Assembly (NCBI GenBank): GCA_016710785.1
Contig: JADJUE010000002.1
Span: 620,001-684,000 of the forward strand
Length of the DNA: 64,000 nt
DNA from: Candidatus Epilinea brevis
GTDB lineage: Bacteria; Chloroflexota; Anaerolineae; Epilineales; Epilineaceae
Direction of reading: 5' to 3'
Below, in pieces: positions 58,196 to 64,000 of the stretch. A model generated the notes under the pieces. The model saw only the letters and a program-made list of their open reading frames with translations. It searched no databases and was not told the DNA's origin. A program made the position numbers and the translations under genes. Positions within the stretch are counted from its first letter, which is position 1; each line of letters opens with the position of its first letter.

Positions 58196-59173
58196 ATGCA
58201 AAACTCGGAACAGACACGCATCGAAATCGACCGCTCGACGGAGAACTACGGGCGCATCGTCGTCGGCCCTCTCGAGGGCGGCTACGGCACGACCCTGGGC
58301 AATGCGCTGCGACGCACGTTGATTGCCAGCATCGGCGGCGCGGCGATCACCAGCGTCAAGATCGCTGACGTCTACCACGAATTCTCGGTCATCCCGCATG
58401 CGCGGGAAGACACGACGCGCCTGCTGCTGAACCTCAAGCAGGTGCGCTTCCGCCCCATGGTGGATGGCGAGCATGAGTGGCGGGTCAGCCTCATGGCCTC
58501 CGGCGAAGGCCTGGTCACGGCTGCCGACCTGCAGCTTCCGTCCGATCTGGAAGTGGTCAACCCGGAACAGCCGATCCTTACCCTGGACTCCCATGACGCC
58601 GACCTGCACATGGAGTTCGTCGTGCGCACCGGCCGCGGCTATTCGCCGGCGGACGAGCGGGGGCGGCTGGCCATCGGCGAACTGCCGGTGGATGCCATCT
58701 TCAGTCCGGTGCGGCGGGTGGCCTTCGATGTCTACAAGACCCGCGTGGGCCGACTCTCCAACTATGACAGCCTGATCCTGGAGATCTGGACCGACGGGTC
58801 GGTGTCGCCCAGCGACGCGCTCACGGAGTCAGCCACCATCCTGGCCACCAAGTTCGGGTTCATCGCCGGCTACGGCACGGAGCCGCTGCGTGCGGTGCCC
58901 AGCGACCAGGGCAACATCCCGCCGCAGATCTACGAGACGCCCATCGAGGAGCTGGACCTGTCGGTTCGCGCCTACAACTGCCTGAAGCGGGCCGGCTTGA
59001 CCCGGGTCGGCGAGATCCTGGACCGCATGTCCCAGGGTCCCGATGAGATGCTGGTCATCCGCAACTTCGGGCAGAAGTCGCTCGACGAGCTGAAGGTGGC
59101 GCTGATCGGCAAGGGATTCGATGAGCATCTGCAGGCCGCGCTGTCAGCGGCCGGCAATGGAAACAAGGAGTAG
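58196..59173 (+). CDS. rpoA: RNA polymerase alpha subunit
   Basis: Assembly platform of RNA polymerase. The 325 residues from ATG 58196 have the N-terminal dimerisation domain (GPLEGGYGTTLGNALRRTLI) and the C-terminal DNA- and activator-contacting domain (ELDLSVRAYNCLKRAGLTRVGEIL...NFGQKSLDEL). TTG 58187 is an alternative start behind GGGGGA. It follows rpsK by 29 bases. Confidence 0.96.
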   Translation: MQNSEQTRIEIDRSTENYGRIVVGPLEGGYGTTLGNALRRTLIASIGGAAITSVKIADVYHEFSVIPHAREDTTRLLLNLKQVRFRPMVDGEHEWRVSLMASGEGLVTAADLQLPSDLEVVNPEQPILTLDSHDADLHMEFVVRTGRGYSPADERGRLAIGELPVDAIFSPVRRVAFDVYKTRVGRLSNYDSLILEIWTDGSVSPSDALTESATILATKFGFIAGYGTEPLRAVPSDQGNIPPQIYETPIEELDLSVRAYNCLKRAGLTRVGEILDRMSQGPDEMLVIRNFGQKSLDELKVALIGKGFDEHLQAALSAAGNGNKE

Positions 59174-59176
59174 TCC

Positions 59177-59530
59177 GTGAGGCACGGCAAGTCGGGGGTC
59201 AAGCTGGGGCGGTCGAATGCCCATCGCAAGATGCTCATTCGCACGCTGATGACCCAACTTTTCAAGCATGAGCGGATCAAGACGACCGAAGCCAAGGCCC
59301 GCGCCATCCGGCGTGAGGCTGAGGGTTTGATCCGCATGGCCACGAAGGGCGACCTCCATGCTCGGCGCCAGATCATGAAGGTGATCCAGGACCGAGCGGT
59401 GGTGGAGAAGCTGATCCACGTGATCGGACCCGACATGGCGCAGCGACCGGGGGGCTATACGCGGGTGATCAAGCTGGGTCCGCGCCTGGGTGACGCCGCG
59501 CCGATGGTGTTCGTCGAGCTTGTCGAGTAG
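59177..59530 (+). CDS. rplQ: Ribosomal protein L17
   Basis: The 117-residue tunnel-exit protein starting at GTG 59177, behind AAGGAG, 3 bases after rpoA: MRHGKSGVKLGRSNAHRKMLIRTL and the ending MAQRPGGYTRVIKLGPRLGDAAPMVFVELVE. Confidence 0.96.
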   Translation: MRHGKSGVKLGRSNAHRKMLIRTLMTQLFKHERIKTTEAKARAIRREAEGLIRMATKGDLHARRQIMKVIQDRAVVEKLIHVIGPDMAQRPGGYTRVIKLGPRLGDAAPMVFVELVE

Positions 59531-60353
59531 CGAGGGCAACGCGCGAGTTCGGGCCGTCCTGTCCTATGACGGCACGGACTTCGCTGGATACCAGGTGCAG
59601 CCCGGGCGCCGTACGGTGCAAGGGCTGTTGCAGGAAGGGCTGCTGCGCATCTGCGGGGAGCCCATGACGGTGACGGGAGCCGGTCGGACGGACGCAGGCG
59701 TTCACGCCGCCGGTCAGGTCGTGCACTTTGACAGTCGATGGTCCGAAAGCCACGTGGTTCTGCTGCGAGCTTGGAATGCGGTCCTGCCGCGCGATCTGGT
59801 GATCGTGAGCCTGGATGCGGCGCCGCCAGGCTTCCATGCCCGTTTCAGCGCCACGTCACGGACCTACACCTATACCCTGCTCTGTCGTGAGCAGCGCGAT
59901 CCCTTGCGTCGGCGCAGCAGCTTGCAGGTGGCCAAGCCCTTGGATCGCGTCGCCATGCGTGAAGCGGCGGCCTGTCTGATCGGCACGCATGACTTCGGCG
60001 CCTTCGGGCGGCCGATGCGGCCCGATGGCAGCACGGTGCGCCAACTCTGGCGCTGCGACCTGGAAGAGGACGGTGACCTGATCCGCGTGACGGTGGCGGG
60101 CAATGCCTTTCTCAGGCATCAGGTGCGGCGGATGGTGGGGGTTCTGATCGATGTCGGCCGGGGGCAAACCGGTCCGGCAGATGTGGCGGAAGCGGTTGCC
60201 GGCCGGCCTGGGCCGGTGCGGCCGCGGCGGGTTCCCCCGCAGGGCCTGGTGCTGGTGGCCGTGGGCTATCCAGCGGATGACGAGATCGCGGCGGCCGCTC
60301 GGCGGCCTGCCTGGACGGGAGATGAAGACGATGATCAAGACCTATACGCCTAA
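59520..60353 (+). CDS. truA: tRNA pseudouridine(38-40) synthase
   Basis: Isomerises uridines 38-40 of the tRNA anticodon arm. The 277 residues have VLSYDGTDFAGYQ, the catalytic Asp58 in GAGRTDAGVHA, RTYTYTLL and FLRHQVRRMVGVLIDVG. The most likely start is TTG 59520, overlapping the rplQ end. GTG 59490 is the only other upstream option and adds unconserved residues. The 3' end overlaps rplM. Confidence 0.9.
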   Translation: MSSSEGNARVRAVLSYDGTDFAGYQVQPGRRTVQGLLQEGLLRICGEPMTVTGAGRTDAGVHAAGQVVHFDSRWSESHVVLLRAWNAVLPRDLVIVSLDAAPPGFHARFSATSRTYTYTLLCREQRDPLRRRSSLQVAKPLDRVAMREAAACLIGTHDFGAFGRPMRPDGSTVRQLWRCDLEEDGDLIRVTVAGNAFLRHQVRRMVGVLIDVGRGQTGPADVAEAVAGRPGPVRPRRVPPQGLVLVAVGYPADDEIAAAARRPAWTGDEDDDQDLYA

Positions 60354-60792
60354 AACCAGCGATGTGACGGCCGAATGGTGGCTGATCGACGCTCAGGATC
60401 TGGTCCTGGGCCGATTGGCCACGAAGATCGCCACCCTGCTGCGCGGCAAGCACAAGCCGCAGTTCACCGCCCACCTGGACCTCGGCGATTACGTGGTCGT
60501 GGTGAATGCCGACAAGGTGGCCGTTACCGGCAACCGGATGACCGAGAAGATGTATTACCGCTATTCCGGTTATCCCGGCGGCCTGGCGGAGGAGACGCTC
60601 TCCGACCTGCTGAAGCGCCAACCCGATCGGGTGATTCGCCTGGCTGTCCGCGGCATGCTGCCGCGCAACCGCTTGGGTCGCCAGATGCTGGACAAGCTCA
60701 AAGTGTATCCTGGTCTGGAGCATCCGCATCAAGGACAAGCTCCGCAGCCGCTGGACCTGGCCGCTTGGCCGCAGGTCCGGGTTCAAGCGTAG
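60331..60792 (+). CDS. rplM: Ribosomal protein L13
   Basis: The 153-residue early assembly protein: WWLIDAQDLVLGRLATKIATLLRGKHKPQF, NADKVAVTGNR and RGMLPRNRLGRQMLDKLKVYPG. ATG 60331 is chosen (GGAG 10 bases upstream); ATG 60322 is also possible. It overlaps truA by 23 bases. Confidence 0.95.
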   Translation: MIKTYTPKTSDVTAEWWLIDAQDLVLGRLATKIATLLRGKHKPQFTAHLDLGDYVVVVNADKVAVTGNRMTEKMYYRYSGYPGGLAEETLSDLLKRQPDRVIRLAVRGMLPRNRLGRQMLDKLKVYPGLEHPHQGQAPQPLDLAAWPQVRVQA

Positions 60793-60813
60793 CCGTTCAA
60801 GGAGATCAACAAG

Positions 60814-61212
60814 ATGAGCCTAGAGGGTCAGTACCATTACGGCGTCGGGCGCCGCAAGTCGTCCAGCGCCCAGGTGAGATTCTATCCCGGCACCGGAACC
60901 GAGTTGTCGGTCAACGGCAAGGCCTACGACGCCTACTTCACACGCACCCGTGACCGCGAAGCGGTGATGGGTCCGCTGAAGGCTGTCGGCATGAACAACG
61001 GCGGTGTCAGCGCCATCGTGGTCGGTGGCGGCGTCACCGGCCAGGCGGGCGCTGTGATGCAGGGCCTCGCCCGCGCCCTGGTGGTGATGGACCCTGAATT
61101 GCGTTCGGCGCTCCGCAACGGCGGCTTCCTCACGCGCGACCCGCGTGAGAAGGAACGCAAGAAGCCCGGCCTCAAGCGCGCGCGCAAGGCCAAGCAGTAC
61201 ACCAAGCGCTGA
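60814..61212 (+). CDS. rpsI: Ribosomal protein S9
   Basis: The 132-residue head protein whose C-terminal tail reaches the P-site tRNA: YHYGVGRRKSSSAQVRFYPG, GGGVTGQAGAVMQGLARALV and the ending KPGLKRARKAKQYTKR. It is the last gene of the ribosomal run. Confidence 0.96.
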   Translation: MSLEGQYHYGVGRRKSSSAQVRFYPGTGTELSVNGKAYDAYFTRTRDREAVMGPLKAVGMNNGGVSAIVVGGGVTGQAGAVMQGLARALVVMDPELRSALRNGGFLTRDPREKERKKPGLKRARKAKQYTKR

Positions 61213-61267
61213 TGCGGGGTGGCCTTGCGGCCGGCGACGCAGCAGCACAGGCATAAACAGAACACAG

Positions 61268-61297
61268 ACCGCCTCGGCCGATTCCGGCCGAGGCGGT
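61268..61297 (+). terminator. Terminator of the ribosomal protein operon
   Basis: Perfect 12-bp stem (61268-61279 with 61286-61297) and a 6-base loop, followed by a short T-rich stretch, about 55 bases after rpsI. Confidence 0.8.
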
Positions 61298-61387
61298 TTG
61301 CGTTGTTGGGGCGGCGAATCGGCGGCCTCTGCCGCCGCTGGGATCTACGCCGGACTGCAATGAGGGCTACGCCAGTATCGCGGGGGG

Positions 61388-62197
61388 CTACGCCAGATCG
61401 CAGGCGGCGAGGATGGCCGCCGGGTCCAGGAACACTTGCGGCTGCTCGCCGACCACGAGGTGCAGGAAGAACTCGCGGTTGCCGTCACCGCCCGGCAGGG
61501 GCGATGGACAGGCGCCCAGCACCTGCCAACCTGCCTGCCGGCACCATTCCGTGAGGCGCAGCAGCACGGCGCGATGCACCGCCGCATCCCGGATGACGCC
61601 GCCGCGACCCACCTGCGCGCGCCCGGCCTCGAACTGGGGCTTCACCAGGGCGATGACCTCGCCCCCTGGCGCCAGCAGGTTGCGCACGGCGGGCAGGACC
61701 TGGGTCAGGGAGATGAAGCTGACGTCGATCACGGCCAGCTCCGGCGGCGGGGGCAAGGGCTCGAGACGACGGATATCCTGGCGCTCCATGGACAGCACCC
61801 GCTCGTCCTGGCGCAGGGACCAGGCCAGCTGGGCCCGCCCGACATCGACGGCGTACACCTGCACGGCACCGCGCTGCAGGAGGCAGTCGGTGAAGCCCCC
61901 GGTGGATGCGCCCACATCCAGGCAGACGCGTCCGTCCACGGCGATCGACAGGCGATCGAGCGCGCCGGCCAGTTTGATCCCGCCCCGTCCGACATAAGGT
62001 GGCCTGGCGCGCAGGACGATCTCGGCGTCCACGGGCAGCTGGTGGCCGGGCTTGTCCTCGCGCTGGCCGTTGACGGTGACCTCGCCGGCCCGGATCAGCG
62101 CCTGCGCCCGGTTGCGGCTGTCCACGAGGCCGCGATCTACCAACAGTTGGTCGAGTCGCTGCCGCGCCACCGGGGCGGGCCGTTTGTCTATCGTCAT
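61388..62197 (-). CDS. tlyA: TlyA-family rRNA 2'-O-methyltransferase
   Basis: Methylates ribose of cytidines in 16S and 23S rRNA; in mycobacteria its loss gives capreomycin resistance. The 269 residues have an N-terminal S4 RNA-binding domain (RLDQLLVDRGLVDSRNRAQALI, VTVNGQ) and a FtsJ-like Rossmann domain with the SAM motif CLDVGASTGGFTDCLLQRGA, plus IDVSFISL and LVKPQFEAGR. Orientation is opposite to the ribosomal run, whose last gene it converges on. Confidence 0.92.
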   Translation of the reverse strand: MTIDKRPAPVARQRLDQLLVDRGLVDSRNRAQALIRAGEVTVNGQREDKPGHQLPVDAEIVLRARPPYVGRGGIKLAGALDRLSIAVDGRVCLDVGASTGGFTDCLLQRGAVQVYAVDVGRAQLAWSLRQDERVLSMERQDIRRLEPLPPPPELAVIDVSFISLTQVLPAVRNLLAPGGEVIALVKPQFEAGRAQVGRGGVIRDAAVHRAVLLRLTEWCRQAGWQVLGACPSPLPGGDGNREFFLHLVVGEQPQVFLDPAAILAACDLA

Positions 62198-62199
62198 CG

Positions 62200-62228
62200 T
62201 TGACCCGAACCGAGGCGCTGCCTACAAT
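62200..62228 (+). promoter_or_regulatory. Promoter of the UbiA-family gene, apparently leaderless
   Basis: TTGACC (62200-62205), a 17-base spacer and TACAAT (62223-62228). Transcription would begin at about 62235-62236, exactly at the GTG start codon. Confidence 0.65.
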
Positions 62229-62235
62229 CGCGGTC

Positions 62236-63159
62236 GTGGATGCACCCCTGCAACAGCGCCGTGGCCTGGCGCGAGCCATCCTGGCAGCCATGCGCCCGCG
62301 GCAATGGACGAAGAACGCCTTCGTCCTGGCCGCGTTGCTTTTGACCGGCGGCCTCCGCGACGTTCCCAAGACCCAGGCGGCGCTGCTCACGGCCCTGCTG
62401 TTCTGCGTGGTCTCCAGCGGGGTCTATGTGGTCAACGACCTGATGGATGTGGAGGGCGATCGCCGCCATCCGGTGAAGCGGTTTCGTCCTTTGGCCGCGG
62501 GAGAGATCTCGCCGGGCCTGGGATGGCTGCTGGCGGCAGGCCTGACGGTGCTGGGGATCGGCGGCGGCTACCTGTGGGTGCGGCCACAAGCCTCGCCCTA
62601 CCTGGTGGGCAACATCCTCTTGACCTACTTCCTGATGCAACTGGCCTACACCTTTGTGTTGAAGCATATGGTGATCATCGACGTGATGACGATCGCGGGG
62701 GGATTCGTGCTGCGGGTGCTGGCGGGCGGGGCGGCCATAGACGTCAAGATCTCAGCCTACCTCTACCTGTCGACGATCTTCCTGGCAACCTTCCAGGGTT
62801 TCGCCAAGCGCCGGCAGGAGCTGCTCTCGATGTCGGGCGACGCGCCCGGCCACCGCCCGAGCCTGGAAGAATACTCGGTGAGCCTCCTGGACACCTTCCT
62901 GACGATCACGGCCACGGCCACCACGGTGTCCTACGCCCTCTACGCGGTGAACACGCCCTACCGTCCGCAGAACGTCTCGGCCAACCTGCTGCTGCTGACG
63001 GTGCCCTTCGTGATCTACGCGGTGTTTCGCTACCTGTACCTGATCCATGTCAAGGGCCTTGGCGGGGCGCCGGAGGAGATGCTGCTGAAGGACCGGCTGC
63101 TGTTGCTGGATGTGCTGGGCTGGGTGGCGCTGCTGGCGGGGCTGATCTACTTCGGCTGA
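62236..63159 (+). CDS. UbiA-family prenyltransferase, decaprenyl-phosphate phosphoribosyltransferase-like
   Basis: Polytopic membrane prenyltransferase. The 307 residues have about nine helices, MRPRQWTKN near the N-terminus, the first Asp-rich motif NDLMDVEGD (Asn67, Asp68, Asp71, Asp75) and RRHPVKRFRPLAAG. This resembles enzymes that put phosphoribose on decaprenyl phosphate for arabinose-containing glycans; a quinone or heme prenyltransferase is less likely. The frame is open to TTG 62200, but that codon is part of the -35 hexamer, so GTG 62236 is preferred. ATG 62290 is a later option. Confidence 0.85.
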   Translation: MDAPLQQRRGLARAILAAMRPRQWTKNAFVLAALLLTGGLRDVPKTQAALLTALLFCVVSSGVYVVNDLMDVEGDRRHPVKRFRPLAAGEISPGLGWLLAAGLTVLGIGGGYLWVRPQASPYLVGNILLTYFLMQLAYTFVLKHMVIIDVMTIAGGFVLRVLAGGAAIDVKISAYLYLSTIFLATFQGFAKRRQELLSMSGDAPGHRPSLEEYSVSLLDTFLTITATATTVSYALYAVNTPYRPQNVSANLLLLTVPFVIYAVFRYLYLIHVKGLGGAPEEMLLKDRLLLLDVLGWVALLAGLIYFG

Positions 63160-63452
63160 GGGTCCGACCGCGCGGTAGGGCGAAGGCGGTGGAGCGTCCG
63201 AACGGATCGGGCGGGTCAAGCGCGGGCAGGACGGCTTCGGGTTGGTGACCTGTCGACGGCACAATGCAGGCCGCGTTGCCGAGGTGCGTGACGATACCAG
63301 TCATCGCGCAGCGGTTCAAGCCCCCGTAGTCTGGGAATAGAGCAGCGGCTGGAGTTGACCCGAACCGATGGACCTCTCGGCTACATGGGCACCTCCTGGA
63401 CCTCAAGAGGCGAGGAGTCCAATGACTGGGCTCATCTTTACAGACTTGCGGG
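63160..63452. other. Intergenic region, nothing recognised
   Basis: 293 bases between the prenyltransferase and CHRD genes, which converge. I see no gene, strong hairpin or convincing promoter. The 15-base string from 63354 (GTTGACCCGAACCGA) also occurs at 62199, probably by chance. Confidence 0.5.
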
Positions 63453-64000
63453 TCACTTCACCGGACGCAACTGCCCGCGGATGTCACCGAAGAAGGTCTG
63501 CCCAGCCGTGTGCAGGTTGAAGTACAGTTCGCCTTCGCGCGCGATCGCCTCCATGCCGGCAATGGTCTTCACCTTGTCGGTCGGAATCGCGGGGGTGATG
63601 GGGCAGCCGTTCGTCAGCGCGCCCACGAGGCCCGAGCCGTCCGCGTTCACGGCCTCGATGTCCTTGTTGGTCAGCTCCAAGGTCAACACGTGGTCAGCCC
63701 AGTACCTTTGGAGATCCCCCGCGAGGGCGACGTTGATCAGGATGGGCCCCAACTGACCGGGCTTGCCGCAATGGATGTGGAACATCACGATGTCCTTGGT
63801 GGCCACGTTCTCGATGGCGATGTGAACGTAGGCCCTGCTCAGGTCCTTGGTGAAGGACAGGACACCATGCCCGCGCGATGTGCGTGCGTCGCGCGGAACG
63901 GATGGACCTGTCGACTTGAAGACCTCGGGCACCGCTGCCGGCGTATCGCTCTCCTCGCCGCCTTCCTGGTGGGGGCTGAGAAAGGCCTCGAACACAGAGC
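63453..64000 (-). CDS. CHRD-domain protein (5' end outside window)
   Basis: The leftward frame is open to the window edge. A GTG at 63995 could start it, but the text already reads FEAFLSPHQEGGEE, the first strand of a CHRD (chordin) domain, so a signal peptide probably lies beyond the edge. The domain continues with VLSFTKDLSRAYVHIAIENV, MFHIHCGKPGQLGPILINV and the ending LYFNLHTAGQTFFGDIRGQL. Such proteins are exported; some show superoxide-dismutase-like His patterns, but function is mostly unknown. Confidence 0.8.
   Translation of the reverse strand, partial: SVFEAFLSPHQEGGEESDTPAAVPEVFKSTGPSVPRDARTSRGHGVLSFTKDLSRAYVHIAIENVATKDIVMFHIHCGKPGQLGPILINVALAGDLQRYWADHVLTLELTNKDIEAVNADGSGLVGALTNGCPITPAIPTDKVKTIAGMEAIAREGELYFNLHTAGQTFFGDIRGQLRPVK

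Noticed and set aside
62200..62235. TTG start for the UbiA-family protein
   Set aside because: The codon is part of the -35 hexamer and lies 2 bases from the divergent tlyA start.
63354..63368. 15-base repeat shared with the promoter at 62199
   Set aside because: No correctly spaced -10 element follows it, and two short matches in high-GC DNA can arise by chance.

Overview
The window is 64 kb of high-GC bacterial chromosome. Its secreted proteins carry long Thr/Pro-rich linkers followed by an LPFL motif, several von Willebrand factor A (vWA) proteins sit together, ribosomal protein S12 has an insert, and the ribosomal block has its own gene order. Together these suggest Chloroflexota (Anaerolineae-like), but that assignment is an inference and no 16S gene is present. 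I saw no tRNA or rRNA genes, insertion sequences, prophage or CRISPR array.

Layout. (1) 1-9.7 kb: 3' part of an Mrp/ApbC Fe-S carrier gene, a Ca2+-type P-ATPase, and a complete 2-oxoacid (probably pyruvate) dehydrogenase operon: fused E1 alpha-beta, lipoyl E2 and E3, behind a clear promoter. A C39-like cysteine peptidase gene converges on it. (2) 9.8-22.7 kb: an accessory surface-protein island with an FKBP isomerase, two large double-vWA proteins, a repeat-built 789-residue lipoprotein and a tandem pair of 476-residue vWA proteins. A Phd/VapC toxin-antitoxin pair is lodged among them. All four vWA proteins end in Cys-Pro. (3) 22.9-29.4 kb: an orphan winged-helix regulator, then a leftward housekeeping block (SanA-like, coaD, a coiled-coil protein, DUF177, rpmF, fabD, fabG, nusB, yggS, yggT). 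(4) 29.5-37.2 kb: htpG, galE, DAHP synthase, a META-domain lipoprotein, an OsmC protein, a DUF11-like membrane protein, a GNAT acetyltransferase and a LapA-like protein. (5) 37.4-61.3 kb: rpoB without rpoC, then str, S10, spc and alpha operon genes in one rightward run (rpsL to rplQ), followed by truA, rplM and rpsI and closed by a strong terminator. rpsD, infA, adk and map are absent from their usual places. (6) 61.4-64 kb: tlyA, a divergent UbiA-family prenyltransferase with an apparently leaderless start, and the 3' part of a CHRD-domain gene.

The most unusual observations are the vWA island (shared modules, terminal Cys-Pro, a mosaic tandem duplication whose upstream DNA is better conserved than the coding core), a structured 291-bp rpsL-rpsG spacer, a tuf gene with a sharp codon-usage break, an insertion of about 150 residues in RpoB, separation of rpoB from rpoC, and promoters that put the transcription start at the start codon. 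Vegetative promoters can be read by eye in many gaps, typically TTGAC(A/C) with a 16-18 base spacer and TAnnnT.
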